A stretch of DNA of 64,000 nucleotides, from NCBI RefSeq assembly GCF_007673525.1, contig NZ_VDZU01000001.1:186001-250000 (forward strand), written 5' to 3'. This document shows positions 38,283-48,556 of the stretch, piece after piece. The position numbers and the translations under genes are program-made. The stretch's first letter is position 1. Every line of letters starts with the position of its first letter. Below the pieces are notes generated by a model, which saw only the letters and a list, made by a program, of their open reading frames with translations, ran no database searches and was not told the origin of the DNA. The DNA comes from Fictibacillus phosphorivorans (GTDB taxonomy: Bacteria; Bacillota; Bacilli; Bacillales; Fictibacillaceae).

Positions 38283-38410
38283 AAGATTAAGAAATGCTGG
38301 TGTGTCGCCAATGATAGCGGTTACACCCGGAAAACGTTGATGTGTTGCGGTTTTCAGGCGATATTGGTATGCTATACTAGAATGAAATATGAGCATAATG
38401 AAATGTTTAG

Positions 38411-38450
38411 CAAGACGCCATGAAAGGTAAACTAAAGTGGCTTCTTTTTG
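38411..38450 (+). promoter_or_regulatory. Hairpin in the fbaA leader
   Basis: GCCA pairs with TGGC, with an imperfect GA/TC extension, followed by TTCTTTTTG, downstream of a TATACT -10 at 38373. It may be an attenuator or the spo0F terminator. The pairing is weak. Confidence 0.35.
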
Positions 38451-38531
38451 CTGTGTATGCGCATTTCAGCAAATATACTATACAAAAATGTAGTTGGTCT
38501 GCTCGTGCCAATATCTAAGGAGGACATTACT

Positions 38532-39395
38532 ATGCCTTTAGTTTCAATGAAAGAAATGCTTGAAAAAGCAAAAGCGGAAAATTATGCAGTTGGTCAATTT
38601 AACTTGAACAACCTTGAGTTCACTCAAGCGATCCTTAAGGCTGCACAAGAAGAGAAATCTCCAGTAATTCTTGGTGTTTCTGAAGGTGCTGCTCGTTATA
38701 TGGGCGGATTCAAGCTTGTAGTTGCTATGGTTAAAGCGCTTATCGAAGAGTACAAAGTAACTGTACCTGTAGCGATCCACCTTGACCACGGTTCTAGCTA
38801 CCAAAAGTGTGCTGAAGCGATTCATGCAGGTTTCACATCTGTAATGATCGATGGATCTCACCACCCGTTAGAAGAGAATATCGCTCTTACTAAAAAAGTG
38901 GTTGAGCTTGCTCACTTCCACGGTGTTTCTGTTGAAGCAGAACTTGGCCGTATCGGTGGACAAGAAGACGATCTAGTTGTTGAAGATGCAGATGCAGCTT
39001 ACGCGATCCCTTCTGAGTGTGATCAACTTGTTCGTGAGACTGGTGTTGACTGCTTCGCGCCTGCACTAGGATCTGTTCACGGACCTTACAAAGGTGAGCC
39101 GAACTTAGGATTCGACCGCATGAAAGAAGTTATGGAACTAACTGGTGTACCTCTTGTACTTCACGGTGGTACTGGTATCCCAACAAAAGATATCCAAAAA
39201 GCAATTTCTTTAGGAACTGCTAAAATCAACGTAAACACAGAAAACCAAATTGCTTCCCACAAAGCTGTTAAAGAATACATCGGATCTAACCCAGACAAAT
39301 ATGATCCACGTAGCTATTTAACTGCTGCTCGTGATGCGATCCAAGCTACTGTAGCTGGAAAAATGCGTGAGTTTGGTTCTTCTAACAAAGCTTAA
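38532..39395 (+). CDS. fbaA: Class II fructose-bisphosphate aldolase
   Basis: 287-residue zinc-dependent aldolase that cleaves fructose-1,6-bisphosphate in glycolysis and forms it in gluconeogenesis. [11 protein letters not shown] holds the catalytic Asp and a zinc His; [22 protein letters not shown] and LHGGTGIP hold further ligands and the phosphate site. The ATG at 38532 follows TAAGGAGG; the extended ORF from 38448 lacks such a site. It is followed by a terminator and then tal, giving a central-carbon cluster with glpX. Confidence 0.97.
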   Translation: MPLVSMKEMLEKAKAENYAVGQFNLNNLEFTQAILKAAQEEKSPVILGVSEGAARYMGGFKLVVAMVKALIEEYKVTVPVAIHLDHGSSYQKCAEAIHAGFTSVMIDGSHHPLEENIALTKKVVELAHFHGVSVEAELGRIGGQEDDLVVEDADAAYAIPSECDQLVRETGVDCFAPALGSVHGPYKGEPNLGFDRMKEVMELTGVPLVLHGGTGIPTKDIQKAISLGTAKINVNTENQIASHKAVKEYIGSNPDKYDPRSYLTAARDAIQATVAGKMREFGSSNKA

Positions 39396-39409
39396 TATAA
39401 CCTTTCTCA

Positions 39410-39444
39410 TGAAACCGCCTATACATCATAGGCGGTTTCATTTA
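39410..39444 (+). terminator. fbaA terminator
   Basis: TGAAACCGCCTAT pairs with ATAGGCGGTTTCA, followed by TTT. Confidence 0.88.
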
Positions 39445-39593
39445 CACTATAAGAGTGCAAAAACGCGAACCACGTATAGATAATAAAAGAATGACACGAA
39501 GTTTTGTAAGCGTAATCCTTCGTGTATGAAGACGAACATGTTATAAAAGAATATAAAAGATAGACATACTCAAAAAAACAGGAGTGATTATTT

Positions 39594-40244
39594 TTGAAAT
39601 TCTTTATTGATACTGCAAACATTGATGATATTAAAGAAGCCTATGACCTGGGCATTTTGTCTGGAGTAACGACGAACCCTTCTTTAGTCGCTAAAGAAAA
39701 AGGCGTAGATTTTCATGAAAGATTAAAGGAAATCACGAGCCTTGTACCGGGTTCTGTTAGTGCTGAGGTGATCGGAACTTCTTATGAAGAAATGGTTTCA
39801 GAAGGTCGCGAACTAGCTAAGATCGCACCGAATATTACAGTAAAAGTTCCAATGACACTGGACGGATTAAAAGCGGTAAAAACGTTCTCTGATGAAAACA
39901 TTAAAACAAACGTAACGCTTATTTTTAATGCAAACCAAGCATTGCTTGCAGCTCGTGCAGGTGCAACGTATGTATCACCTTTCTTAGGTCGTTTAGATGA
40001 TATCGGCCAAGATGGTTTGGAGCTTATCTCACAAGTGGCACAAATTTTTGCGATTCATGAGATCCCAACAGAGATCATCGCAGCATCGATCCGCCACCCT
40101 GTTCACGTAACAGAAGCGGCATTACGAGGCGCACACATCGCAACAATTCCACCAAACGTAATCAAAGGACTAGTTAAGCACCCACTAACAGACCAAGGGA
40201 TCGAAAAATTCCTAGCTGACTGGGACGCTGCGAATAGAAAGTAA
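39594..40244 (+). CDS. tal: Transaldolase (fructose-6-phosphate aldolase-like, YwjH)
   Basis: 216-residue short-type transaldolase (TalC/FSA group; YwjH in B. subtilis). It has [10 protein letters not shown] at the N-terminus, [11 protein letters not shown], and the Schiff-base lysine in ITVKVPMT. It transfers dihydroxyacetone units in the pentose phosphate pathway. The TTG start, 9 nt after CAGGAG, yields a normal N-terminus. Two repeat copies follow before murA. Confidence 0.95.
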   Translation: MKFFIDTANIDDIKEAYDLGILSGVTTNPSLVAKEKGVDFHERLKEITSLVPGSVSAEVIGTSYEEMVSEGRELAKIAPNITVKVPMTLDGLKAVKTFSDENIKTNVTLIFNANQALLAARAGATYVSPFLGRLDDIGQDGLELISQVAQIFAIHEIPTEIIAASIRHPVHVTEAALRGAHIATIPPNVIKGLVKHPLTDQGIEKFLADWDAANRK

Positions 40245-40270
40245 TTGCAAACTCTGTAGCTTTTGGAAGG

Positions 40271-40398
40271 GTTGATTTCCGTTACAGATGCTCGCTTTCC
40301 GTGGGGCAGGCCGTGAGCCACATTCGGACGTTTCACTCTTAAGTTTCTCACTTGCCCGCCTGTCCCACAGGAGTCTCGCATCTTACACTCCAATCAAC
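40271..40398 (-). repeat. Interspersed palindromic repeat copy R5 (128 bp)
   Basis: Minus-oriented copy just after tal. Together with R6 it makes a head-to-head inverted pair 71 bp apart in the tal-murA gap. Confidence 0.9.
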
Positions 40399-40469
40399 AA
40401 TCATAGAAGACAAAATTTGATAGTAACTTTCTTCTAGTTAAGCTTTTGATTTTTTAAAGCTTCTTGCAA

Positions 40470-40598
40470 GTTGATTGTAGCGGAAGGTTGCCGACTCCTA
40501 TGGGACGAGCGATCAGGTGGAGACTCCTAAAGGCGCAACGCGGCAGGAGGCTCACCGTTCGCCCCATGGAAAGCGTGCAACCTGGAGCGGAAATCAAC
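40470..40598 (+). repeat. Interspersed palindromic repeat copy R6 (129 bp)
   Basis: Plus-oriented, uninterrupted copy with the GCGGCAGGAGGCTCACCG block, which shows the single CAG at the site that is duplicated around the insert in R2. Confidence 0.9.
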
Positions 40599-40727
40599 TA
40601 CTCTCAAACGAGGTACCTGAAACACCCAAATTTTTATACATGAAAAGAAAATATTGGTAAATAATAGTACTATCTAAAAAGGTAACACAATCACAACTTT
40701 TGTGACTCTTACTGAAAGGAGTTTACC

Positions 40728-42020
40728 ATGGAAAAACTGATGATTGAAGGGGGCTATCCTCTAGAAGGAACGGTCCATATAAGCGGAGCAAAAAATAGTG
40801 CGGTGGCTTTGATCCCCGCAACGATATTAGCAGAATCTACCGTTACCATTGAAGGTTTGCCTAACATATCAGACGTTCGTATTCTACGTGATCTGTTAGA
40901 GGAAATCGGAGGGGAAGCTTACCTGGATGAGAATCAGACTCTAACGGTTAACCCTGAAAAAATGATTGCGATGCCACTGCCGAGCGGAAAAGTGAAAAAG
41001 CTGCGTGCTTCTTACTATTTGATGGGTGCGATGCTTGGCCGTTTCAAAAAAGCGGTCATCGGATTGCCAGGAGGCTGTAATCTAGGACCACGTCCGATCG
41101 ATCAGCACATTAAAGGATTTGAAGCGTTAGGCGCAAAAGTGACGAACGAGCAAGGGGCGATCTATCTTCGCGCGGACGAGCTCGTTGGTGCACGAATCTA
41201 CTTGGACGTTGTTAGTGTTGGTGCGACCATCAACATCATGCTCGCAGCAGTAAGAGCAAAAGGTCAAACGATCATTGAAAACGCTGCTAAAGAACCTGAG
41301 ATCATTGATGTGGCTACCCTTTTAACAAGCATGGGTGCGAAGATCAAAGGAGCAGGAACGGATGTTATTCGTATTGATGGTGTCGATGAGATGCACGGCT
41401 GCCGTCACTCGATCATTCCTGACCGCATTGAGGCAGGAACGTACATGATTTTAGCAGCATCAATGGGTCAGCAAGTATTGCTAGATAATGTTATTCCATT
41501 ACACTTAGAATCTCTCATCGCTAAATTGAGAGAGATGGGTGTATATATTGAAACAAAAGATGATCAAGTGCTCGTTTATCGAGGAAAAGATCCACTGAAG
41601 AGCGTTGACATCAAAACGCTTGTCTATCCAGGGTTTCCGACGGATCTTCAGCAGCCGTTCACTTCACTTTTAACAAGCTCAGAAGGAACGAGCATCGTAA
41701 CAGATACGATCTACAGCGCACGTTTTAAACATATCGACGAACTTCGTCGTATGGGAGCGAATGTGAAAGTAGAAGGACGTTCTGCTATAATAAATGGGCC
41801 AGCGAAACTTGAAGGCGCAAAAGTGAAAGCTTCTGACCTTCGTGCTGGAGCGGCGCTAGTTGTAGCGGGTCTGATGGCTGAAGGAGTTACAGAGATCTCT
41901 GGACTTGAGCACATCGATCGCGGCTATGAATCTTTAGTTGATAAGTTAAAAGGACTTGGCGCTAAAGTTTGGCGTGAGAGCTTAGGTGCAGAAGAGATGG
42001 AAGAGCTTAAGAATTCATAA
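40728..42020 (+). CDS. murA: UDP-N-acetylglucosamine 1-carboxyvinyltransferase
   Basis: 430-residue enolpyruvyl transferase for the first committed step of peptidoglycan synthesis (phosphoenolpyruvate plus UDP-GlcNAc). It starts [16 protein letters not shown]. The catalytic cysteine, the fosfomycin target, is in [14 protein letters not shown] (about residue 118). By position between tal and glpX it corresponds to B. subtilis murAB (murZ), the second MurA paralogue. AAAGGAG precedes the ATG. Confidence 0.97.
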   Translation: MEKLMIEGGYPLEGTVHISGAKNSAVALIPATILAESTVTIEGLPNISDVRILRDLLEEIGGEAYLDENQTLTVNPEKMIAMPLPSGKVKKLRASYYLMGAMLGRFKKAVIGLPGGCNLGPRPIDQHIKGFEALGAKVTNEQGAIYLRADELVGARIYLDVVSVGATINIMLAAVRAKGQTIIENAAKEPEIIDVATLLTSMGAKIKGAGTDVIRIDGVDEMHGCRHSIIPDRIEAGTYMILAASMGQQVLLDNVIPLHLESLIAKLREMGVYIETKDDQVLVYRGKDPLKSVDIKTLVYPGFPTDLQQPFTSLLTSSEGTSIVTDTIYSARFKHIDELRRMGANVKVEGRSAIINGPAKLEGAKVKASDLRAGAALVVAGLMAEGVTEISGLEHIDRGYESLVDKLKGLGAKVWRESLGAEEMEELKNS

Positions 42021-42032
42021 GTTAAAACGAGA

Positions 42033-42061
42033 AATCACCATCACCTGGTGATTTTTCTTCA
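42033..42061 (+). terminator. murA terminator
   Basis: AATCACCA pairs with TGGTGATT, followed by TTTCTT. Confidence 0.85.
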
Positions 42062-42103
42062 GGATAATTATGTAAGCGGTTAAAGTATGGGGAGGGAACA
42101 AAC

Positions 42104-43072
42104 ATGGAGAGAAGTTTATCGATGGAGCTTGTTCGTGTAACAGAAGCGGCAGCTCTTGCATCAGCACGTTGGATGGGAAGAGGAAAGAAAGACGAAGCGG
42201 ATGATGCAGCCACAACTGCGATGCGTAACGTTTTTGATACGGTTCCGATGAAAGGGACAGTTGTGATCGGTGAAGGCGAGATGGATGAAGCTCCTATGCT
42301 TTATATCGGAGAAAAACTAGGGACAGGCTATGGTCCTCGCGTAGATGTTGCAGTCGATCCGTTAGAAGGAACGAACATCGTTGCATCCGGAACGTGGAAC
42401 GCCTTGGCTGTTTTAGCGATCGCAGACCACGGAAACCTTCTTCACGCACCAGACATGTACATGGACAAGATCGCCGTTGGGCGTGAGAGTGTAGGGAAGA
42501 TCGACATCAACGCACCTGTTATTGATAACCTACGAGCAGTAGCAGAAGCGAAGAATAAAAATATCGAAGACTTGGTAGCGGTAATCCTAGACCGACCACG
42601 TCACGAGCAGATCATCCAAGATATCCGCGAAGCGGGTGCGCGTATCAAGCTTATTTCAGATGGTGATGTAGCAGCAGCGATCAATACGGCGTTTGATGAT
42701 ACAGGCGTAGATATTTTATTCGGTTCAGGAGGAGCTCCTGAAGGTGTAATCGCAGCTGTTGCGTTAAAATGCCTTGGTGGAGAGCTTCAAGGAAAGCTTC
42801 TTCCACAAAACGACGAAGAATTAGAACGTTGCAAACGCATGGGTATCGACGACGTTAATCGTGTATTATACATGGACGACCTTGTAAAAGGGGACGACGC
42901 GATCTTTGCTGCGACAGGCGTTACAGACGGTGAGCTTTTAAAAGGAGTACGTTTTGACGGGTCGACGGGTACAACGCAATCTGTTGTTATGCGTGCGAAG
43001 TCAGGAACCGTACGATTTATCGATGGAAGACACAGCTTGAAGAAGAAACCAGATCTTGTGATCAAACCATAA
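42104..43072 (+). CDS. glpX: Class II fructose-1,6-bisphosphatase GlpX
   Basis: 322-residue metal-dependent phosphatase acting in gluconeogenesis. [11 protein letters not shown] and VDPLEGTN carry the metal-binding acidic residues, and GSGGAPEG and [10 protein letters not shown] are typical of the GlpX family. The order murA-glpX-rho is as in B. subtilis (ywjI). GGGGAGGG precedes the ATG. It works opposite to the glycolytic direction of the nearby fbaA product. Confidence 0.96.
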   Translation: MERSLSMELVRVTEAAALASARWMGRGKKDEADDAATTAMRNVFDTVPMKGTVVIGEGEMDEAPMLYIGEKLGTGYGPRVDVAVDPLEGTNIVASGTWNALAVLAIADHGNLLHAPDMYMDKIAVGRESVGKIDINAPVIDNLRAVAEAKNKNIEDLVAVILDRPRHEQIIQDIREAGARIKLISDGDVAAAINTAFDDTGVDILFGSGGAPEGVIAAVALKCLGGELQGKLLPQNDEELERCKRMGIDDVNRVLYMDDLVKGDDAIFAATGVTDGELLKGVRFDGSTGTTQSVVMRAKSGTVRFIDGRHSLKKKPDLVIKP

Positions 43073-43082
43073 ATAACGAGTG

Positions 43083-43112
43083 AGGCCGGACAACTTCGTC
43101 CGGTCTTTCCGT
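43083..43112 (+). terminator. glpX terminator
   Basis: GGCCGGAC pairs with GTCCGGTC, followed by TTTCC. The stem is strong and the T-run short. Confidence 0.7.
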
Positions 43113-43206
43113 TACAATTACATGAATTAATCTCGATTTCAGTTGCAAAAGCTCAGCATGTGTTGTAAATTCTCGTTAGAAGTCATTACTTCTGAGTTTC
43201 TGTTGC

Positions 43207-43236
43207 TTGATTAAAGAACGAATATGTGGTTAAAAT
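43207..43236 (+). promoter_or_regulatory. rho promoter
   Basis: TTGATT and TAAAAT are separated by 18 bp. Transcription would start near 43244 and give an approximately 155-nt leader. Confidence 0.6.
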
Positions 43237-43260
43237 AAGAAGTATGATTCATTAGGTTAA

Positions 43261-43360
43261 TATTTTCTTCATACCCACTAATACCCTTAACTTTCAAAGG
43301 AACTCCTTCCATTAAAAAACCAAAACCAAACCAACATAAAAAATCCCATTTAAATCATAA
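43261..43360 (+). promoter_or_regulatory. C-rich, G-poor rho leader (possible rut site)
   Basis: In these 100 nt of the predicted rho leader I count 27 C and only 2 G, with little potential for structure. Rho loads on unstructured C-rich, G-poor RNA, and B. subtilis rho is known to be autoregulated, so this may be the autoregulatory site. Confidence 0.45.
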
Positions 43361-43398
43361 ACAAAAGATAGTTATTAATAGAAAAGCGTGGTGTCACT

Positions 43399-44685
43399 AT
43401 GGGGATAGATTTAGCAACATTAGAGACAAAGAAATTAAAAGAGCTTTATGAGCTTGCCAAACAATATAATATTCAGTATTACGGTAAATTAACAAAGCGT
43501 GAATTGATGTTTTCGATTTTGAAAGCACAAGCAGAGCTTGATGGTTATTCCTTTATGGAAGGCGTATTAGAGATCATCCCGAACGAAGGATTCGGCTTCT
43601 TACGTCCGATCAACTATTCACCAAGTTCTCAAGATATCTACATCTCGGCTTCACAAATCCGTCGATTCGATCTAAGAAACGGAGATAAAGTATCAGGAAA
43701 AGTTCGTCCTCCAAAGGAAAACGAACGTTATTATGGACTTTTACAAGTGAATGCGGTTAATGGTGAGGACCCGGAAACGGCAAAGGAACGCGTGCATTTC
43801 CCTGCACTGACGGCTCTTTATCCAGAGAAGAAAATGGTTATGGAGACAACGAGCAACAACATTTCAACGCGTATCATCGACATGATGGCGCCAGTTGGTT
43901 TTGGTCAGCGTGGTCTGATCGTCGCTCCTCCAAAAGCGGGTAAGACAAGCTTACTGAAGGAAATCGCACACAGTGTGACAACGAACAACCCGCAAGTAGA
44001 ACTGATCGTCTTGCTTATCGATGAGCGTCCTGAGGAAGTAACCGATATCGAACGTTCTGTAAAAGGAGACGTTGTAAGTTCAACGTTTGATGAAGTACCA
44101 GAAAACCATATTAAAGTGGCAGAGCTCGTTTTAGAGCGTGCGATGCGACTTGTTGAGCACAAAAAGGATGTTGTGATCCTGCTCGATAGCATCACTCGTC
44201 TTGCTCGTGCTTACAACCTTGTCATTCCGCCAAGCGGACGTACACTATCTGGTGGTATCGATCCTGCCGCGTTCCACCGTCCGAAGCGTTTCTTCGGTGC
44301 GGCTCGTAACATCGAAGAAGGCGGAAGCTTAACGATTTTAGCAACAGCACTCGTGGATACGGGATCTCGTATGGATGATGTTATCTACGAGGAGTTCAAA
44401 GGAACAGGAAACATGGAGCTTCACTTAGACCGCAAGCTGGCTGAGCGCCGTATTTTCCCTGCGATCGACATTCGCCGTTCAGGAACGAGAAAAGAAGAGA
44501 TGCTTATCGCGAAAGATCATCTTGAGGCACTTTGGTCAATCCGTAAAACGATGGATGACTCGTTCGATTTCGTAGACAAGTTCATGAAACGCATGCGTAA
44601 AACAGAGAATAACGAAGAGTTTTTCGAGCTTTTTGAAAGTGAAAAAAAGGGAGCGCCAAAGCGAGCTAAACCCGTAACAAACTAA
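43399..44685 (+). CDS. rho: Transcription termination factor Rho
   Basis: 428-residue hexameric RNA helicase. The N-terminal helical Rho_N domain (about 5-45) precedes the RNA-binding cold-shock domain with EGFGFLRP and [17 protein letters not shown] (about 50-125), then the RecA-like ATPase with [11 protein letters not shown] (Walker A) and [13 protein letters not shown] (Walker B). The ATG has only a weak ribosome-binding site (GGTG), unusual in this window and compatible with tight control. Upstream is a C-rich leader. Confidence 0.97.
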   Translation: MGIDLATLETKKLKELYELAKQYNIQYYGKLTKRELMFSILKAQAELDGYSFMEGVLEIIPNEGFGFLRPINYSPSSQDIYISASQIRRFDLRNGDKVSGKVRPPKENERYYGLLQVNAVNGEDPETAKERVHFPALTALYPEKKMVMETTSNNISTRIIDMMAPVGFGQRGLIVAPPKAGKTSLLKEIAHSVTTNNPQVELIVLLIDERPEEVTDIERSVKGDVVSSTFDEVPENHIKVAELVLERAMRLVEHKKDVVILLDSITRLARAYNLVIPPSGRTLSGGIDPAAFHRPKRFFGAARNIEEGGSLTILATALVDTGSRMDDVIYEEFKGTGNMELHLDRKLAERRIFPAIDIRRSGTRKEEMLIAKDHLEALWSIRKTMDDSFDFVDKFMKRMRKTENNEEFFELFESEKKGAPKRAKPVTN

Positions 44686-44789
44686 CGAAAAAGTATGGTT
44701 GCAAATGGGTTTTGTCCCTGTTATACTATTTTTATGTGTTTATAACTCTGTCTCCGCATAGGAAACAGGGCAGAAGGAGTGGAATTAGA

Positions 44790-45035
44790 ATGAAACAAGG
44801 AATTCATCCGAATTATAAAAAGGTTATCTTTGTTGACGCTCAAAGCGGATTTAGCTTCCTTTCAGGATCAACTTTGTCTTCAAGCGAGACAATGAAGTGG
44901 GAAGATGGTAACGAATATCCAGTAATCAAAGTGGATGTTAGTTCTGACACTCACCCGTTCTACACTGGACGTCAGAAGTTCTCTGATGTTGGTGGACGTG
45001 TTGACCGCTTTAAGAAGAAATACAACCTTAAGTAA
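44790..45035 (+). CDS. rpmE2: Ribosomal protein L31, zinc-free type B
   Basis: 81-residue L31 beginning [20 protein letters not shown]. It contains no cysteine and has the length and [17 protein letters not shown] motif of type B (YtiA-like) L31. In B. subtilis the gene after rho encodes the zinc-binding 66-residue type A, so the paralogue type differs at this conserved locus. The ATG at 44790 follows AGAAGGAGTGG; an upstream in-frame ATG lies in the leader. Confidence 0.95.
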   Translation: MKQGIHPNYKKVIFVDAQSGFSFLSGSTLSSSETMKWEDGNEYPVIKVDVSSDTHPFYTGRQKFSDVGGRVDRFKKKYNLK

Positions 45036-45046
45036 TTTGTTGCAAG

Positions 45047-45080
45047 TAAAAGGGCAGGAGTCTTTCTTGCCCTTTTTTCT
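45047..45080 (+). terminator. rpmE terminator
   Basis: AAAGGGCA pairs with TGCCCTTT, followed by TTTCTTTT. Confidence 0.92.
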
Positions 45081-45253
45081 TTTGTATTTTATAGAAAAAC
45101 ATTTTAAGAACTCGGTAACTGTTTTGATGGACCGGGTTTTTTATACGCCTTAAAAGGAGTCAAGTACTCCAGTAACGAACGTTTATGTATGGTAAAACAT
45201 CATACATTTCGTACATACTAAGGGAAAGATTGTTGCGAAAGGGGGAGCAGGCC

Positions 45254-45880
45254 ATGTATGTGATGAAACAAAATGGCTGGATCGAATTGATCTGCGGCAG
45301 CATGTTCTCTGGAAAATCAGAAGAACTTATTCGCCGCGTAAGAAGAGCGACGTATGCAAAGCAAAAAGTACAGGTGTTTAAGCCGCTGATCGATAACCGC
45401 TATAGCGAAGAATCGGTTGTGTCTCATAACGGAACAGCTGTTATGGCTGAACCGGTCGGACGTTCTGTGGAGATCTTAAAAAATGTATTGCCTGAAACCG
45501 AAGTCGTAGCGATCGACGAAGTGCAATTCTTTGATGAAGATATCATTCCGGTTGCTCAAGAACTAGCCGATCAAGGACTGCGTGTGATCGTGGCAGGGCT
45601 AGATCAAGACTTTAAAGGCGAGCCGTTCGGACCCGTTCCAAAGATGATGGCTCTTGCTGAACATGTGACAAAGCTTCAAGCGATCTGCATGGTTTGTGGA
45701 TCACCTGCTAGCCGTACACAGCGTTTGATCGATGGCAGACCTGCTTCTTACGATGATCCAGTGATTCTAGTGGGGGCGTCCGAGTCATATGAACCGCGCT
45801 GCCGCCATTGTCATGAAGTACCAGGAAAGAAAAGAAACCTCCTATCAAGCGCAGAGGGCTTAGAAGGTCGGTTAAAATAA
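45254..45880 (+). CDS. tdk: Thymidine kinase
   Basis: 208-residue type II thymidine kinase that phosphorylates deoxythymidine with ATP in nucleotide salvage. The P-loop is [12 protein letters not shown], Walker B/lasso AIDEVQFFD, and structural zinc cysteines lie in CMVCG and CRHCH. The ATG at 45254 follows GGGGGAGCAGG; an upstream in-frame ATG at 45185 lacks a site. The order rho-rpmE-tdk is conserved in Bacillus. Confidence 0.97.
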   Translation: MYVMKQNGWIELICGSMFSGKSEELIRRVRRATYAKQKVQVFKPLIDNRYSEESVVSHNGTAVMAEPVGRSVEILKNVLPETEVVAIDEVQFFDEDIIPVAQELADQGLRVIVAGLDQDFKGEPFGPVPKMMALAEHVTKLQAICMVCGSPASRTQRLIDGRPASYDDPVILVGASESYEPRCRHCHEVPGKKRNLLSSAEGLEGRLK

Positions 45881-45899
45881 AGGTTTGATGCGATATTGT

Positions 45900-45929
45900 C
45901 CGGGAGCTAAGTGCTCTCGGGCTTTTTTT
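45900..45929 (+). terminator. tdk terminator
   Basis: CCGGGAGC pairs with GCTCTCGG, followed by GCTTTTTTT. Confidence 0.93.
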
Positions 45930-45984
45930 GATGTTGGTAGGACTGAGGTAGCATGCAGGTGAAGTTGAAAAATGTCGCGGCGTG

Positions 45985-46092
45985 TCGACTCGTGGATAAA
46001 TGGCCAAAACTTGTGGATTGAACGAAAGAATTTATGGATTGAAGGCAAAAACTTTTGGATTCAAGCTCCAAATTTGTGGATTCATCGCTACC
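45985..46092. repeat. 21-bp-period repeat array G (TGTGGATTC-type core)
   Basis: GGA at 45994, 46015, 46036, 46057 and 46078, exactly 21 bp apart, in CGTGGATAAA, TTGTGGATTG, TTATGGATTG, TTTTGGATTC and TTGTGGATTC. The cores resemble but mostly do not match the DnaA box TGTGGATAA. It lies between the tdk terminator and the lipoprotein gene. Confidence 0.9.
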
Positions 46093-46180
46093 TTTGACAA
46101 TCATCCACCTAGAAATGGCTATCAACTTAACATAATCACCTTCAAAACAGGAAATCCTAACGATATGGGAGGTGTTTATA

Positions 46181-46651
46181 GTGAAAAAGGCAATGTATGC
46201 GCCGCTTTTAGCACTATTGGTAACAACAGCATGTTCACCTATGCAGTCTTATAAAGAAGAAGGGGCTAAAATTGAGCCTGCCGCTCATGAAGATAAACGG
46301 GATATTCGGGATAACCTGTTTGGTCATGGGATTATCAATTACCACCTAACCAAAAACGAACCAAGAACCAACTATAGCTATGACACGAACATGAATCCAA
46401 ATGATTATCGGACGATGAACACCACACGATTCGACCTGTCTGATGACCAGGATATGATTCGTCAGGCTGTTATTGATTCATCTGGGATCAATCCGCAGAT
46501 GGTCACAATAAACGGAAATTATGCCCACATTCATGTGAACGTGCCGCATGATATGTCCAAAAAAGAACGAGCAGCGACGCATCGTAAAATTATGAACGCC
46601 GTAGAGCGAGCTGTTCCGCGATATAACTTCTCACTAAAAATCGATCATTAA
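46181..46651 (+). CDS. Putative lipoprotein (YhcN/YlaJ-like)
   Basis: 156-residue exported lipoprotein. It begins MKKAMYAPLLALLVTTAC; the lipobox VTTAC gives a lipidated cysteine at residue 18. The mature part is hydrophilic, and its C-terminal half (QDMIRQAVIDSSGINPQMV...AHIHVNVP) resembles spore lipoproteins of the YhcN/YlaJ group, which is tentative. The GTG at 46181 lies 8 nt after GGGAGG. The stop precedes a palindromic mini-element. Confidence 0.75.
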   Translation: MKKAMYAPLLALLVTTACSPMQSYKEEGAKIEPAAHEDKRDIRDNLFGHGIINYHLTKNEPRTNYSYDTNMNPNDYRTMNTTRFDLSDDQDMIRQAVIDSSGINPQMVTINGNYAHIHVNVPHDMSKKERAATHRKIMNAVERAVPRYNFSLKIDH

Positions 46652-46655
46652 TATT

Positions 46656-46710
46656 GTGGGAAATAAAACGGGAAATGGGGTCAGACCCCATTTCCCAATT
46701 TATTTCCCAA
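46656..46710. repeat. GGGGTCWGACCCC mini-element E2 (long palindrome)
   Basis: A palindrome of about 55 bp: GGGAAATAAA and GGGAAATGGGGTC, then GACCCCATTTCCC and TTTATTTCCC. The right arm contains the last codons (Gly-Lys) and TAA stop of the minus-strand reductase gene. It can also form a bidirectional terminator-like hairpin. Confidence 0.85.
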
Positions 46711-48034
46711 GTCTTCGAGCTGCTTGCTGGATGGGGTCCCATGACCCGTTATACGGAGGCGCGTATGCCAGATCTAAATCTGCCAATTCCTCAACATCCA
46801 TCTCATGATAAAGTGCTGTTGCAAGCACGTCGATACGTTTATCTACGCCCTCTTCACCGATGATTTGCGCACCTAGTAACTTTTCTGTTTCTTTGTGATA
46901 TGTTAATTTTATTTCTAATTTCTTTGGATCAGGGTAATAACCAGCATGACTTTTTGATGTAATCTTGATCTCTGAAAAAGGAATGTTCAGTTTTTCAGCT
47001 TCTTTATTCGATAATCCTGTTTTTCCAAGTGTTAGATCCATGAATTGGATGATAGATGTACCTACGATTCCTCTAAAAGGTTTTTTCACACCAACCATGT
47101 TTAATCCGGCGATTCGGCCTTGTTTGTTTGCTGTCGTCCCCAATGGAATATGATCATTTAGTTTTTTAACTCGGTGATAATGGGTCGCACAATCACCTGC
47201 CGCGTATATACCACCCACACTCGTTTCCATCGACTCATTCACGACGATAACTCCTTGTTCATTGAGTGCTACGTCCGTTTCTTTTAAAAAGTTTGTGTTC
47301 GGTGACACACCGACAGACACGATAACAAGGTCTGTTGGATAATCTTTTTTGGCTGTTTTTACGAATTGAACGTGATCGTCGCCTTTAAAACCAAGCACTT
47401 CTTCTTCTAAACAAAGTTCGATGCCATGTTTTTCTGCCTCTTCATGAATGAATGGAGAAAAATCATGATCAAAGATATTTCCAAGCTGATTGCTGCGCTG
47501 GATGATACGTACCTTTTTACCGAGTCTTAGTACGTTTTCGGCCATTTCAAGGCCAATGTACCCTCCACCGATGATGGTTACGTTCTGAACATCTTTTAAC
47601 CCGGCCATGAGTTCCTCGGCATCAGGAATCGTCTTGAGGGGATAGATGCCCTTTAGATGCAATCCTGTCCACTGTTTCGGTATGATCGGACTAACACCGG
47701 TAGCCACTAAGAGCTTATCATATGGCACCTCGAACGATTGCCCTGTCTTCGTATGTACACCAGACACTGTTTTAGAACGGATATCTATATTCTTTACCTC
47801 GTGAAACGTACGGGCATCCATGCCATATTTTTCACGGAACGTCTCAATACTGCGAGCGATAAGTTCATCAGTAGAAAGGATGAGCCCGCCTACAACATAA
47901 GGAAGTCCGCATTGTCCATAAGAATAGATACCGCCTTTTTCAAGAACCGTGATGTCGGCATCTTTTTCATTTCGAACAATCTGCATCGCGGCACTCATGC
48001 CAGCCGCATCTCCACCAATAATGCAATATTTCAT
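46700..48034 (-). CDS. CoA-disulfide reductase-like FAD-dependent oxidoreductase
   Basis: 444-residue pyridine nucleotide-disulfide oxidoreductase of the single-cysteine group. FAD motif IIGGDAAGMSAAM, redox cysteine in SYGQCGLPYVVGG (Cys43), NAD(P)H motif IIGGGYIGLEMAE, second FAD motif GGIYAAGDCA and a dimerisation domain. It is likely to reduce CoA disulfide or per/polysulfides with NAD(P)H; NADH oxidases share this architecture. The final Gly-Lys-stop is inside mini-element E2. AGGAGCTGATCAG precedes the ATG. Confidence 0.92.
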   Translation of the reverse strand: MKYCIIGGDAAGMSAAMQIVRNEKDADITVLEKGGIYSYGQCGLPYVVGGLILSTDELIARSIETFREKYGMDARTFHEVKNIDIRSKTVSGVHTKTGQSFEVPYDKLLVATGVSPIIPKQWTGLHLKGIYPLKTIPDAEELMAGLKDVQNVTIIGGGYIGLEMAENVLRLGKKVRIIQRSNQLGNIFDHDFSPFIHEEAEKHGIELCLEEEVLGFKGDDHVQFVKTAKKDYPTDLVIVSVGVSPNTNFLKETDVALNEQGVIVVNESMETSVGGIYAAGDCATHYHRVKKLNDHIPLGTTANKQGRIAGLNMVGVKKPFRGIVGTSIIQFMDLTLGKTGLSNKEAEKLNIPFSEIKITSKSHAGYYPDPKKLEIKLTYHKETEKLLGAQIIGEEGVDKRIDVLATALYHEMDVEELADLDLAYAPPYNGSWDPIQQAARRLGK

Positions 48035-48187
48035 CTGATCAGCTCCTTACGTCTCTCTAACCATATAGTATTCCCATTGTTCCGAAAAAAGTAACGTTAC
48101 CTGTATGATGCCACAACTCTCTTCACTTTGACCAACAAGAAGTACAGAGTTAAAACGAACTATGATAGTAGAAAGAGGTGGTGGACT

Positions 48188-48514
48188 GTGCTAGAGATCA
48201 AATCGAACGGAACGGACTGGAACGCACCGGTTCAGCCGATTCATACACTAATAAAAAAACTTGAACAAAAGCCATTGGATCCTGTCTACGAAGGCATGGG
48301 CAATTTTATTATTAAATATAAAAATGAAAATCAGACGGACAACCCGCGTTATGTTGGCTGTACGCATTTTCTTGGACATTTTGCGACCATTCCTTATGTG
48401 TTTAACGTGATCACGAATGAAAAAGTGGTCATCGAGGAGCTGACGAAAGCGATTCGAATGAACCAAGAGCGTATTGATTATGAGCAGTTGCGCCGCAATA
48501 TCTTTTCCTATTAA
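48188..48514 (+). CDS. Conserved hypothetical protein
   Basis: 108-residue soluble protein that I do not recognise. It begins MLEIKSNGTDWNAPVQPIHT and contains GCTHFLGHFATIPYVFNVIT, with no signal peptide or membrane segment. The GTG at 48188 follows AAGAGGTGGTGG, favouring it over an ATG 60 nt upstream. It lies 42 bp before the MOSC gene and may be co-transcribed with it. Confidence 0.7.
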   Translation: MLEIKSNGTDWNAPVQPIHTLIKKLEQKPLDPVYEGMGNFIIKYKNENQTDNPRYVGCTHFLGHFATIPYVFNVITNEKVVIEELTKAIRMNQERIDYEQLRRNIFSY

Positions 48515-48556
48515 TTTCCTTTTGTCCTGTGCTATGCTTTTCGTGAGGTGAGGGGA

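Noticed and set aside
45994..46080. Array G as a DnaA-box cluster
   Set aside because: Only the first unit is close to TGTGGATAA (one mismatch, CGTGGATAA); the others end in ATTG or ATTC. The 21-bp periodicity recurs with unrelated cores, so DnaA binding does not explain it.
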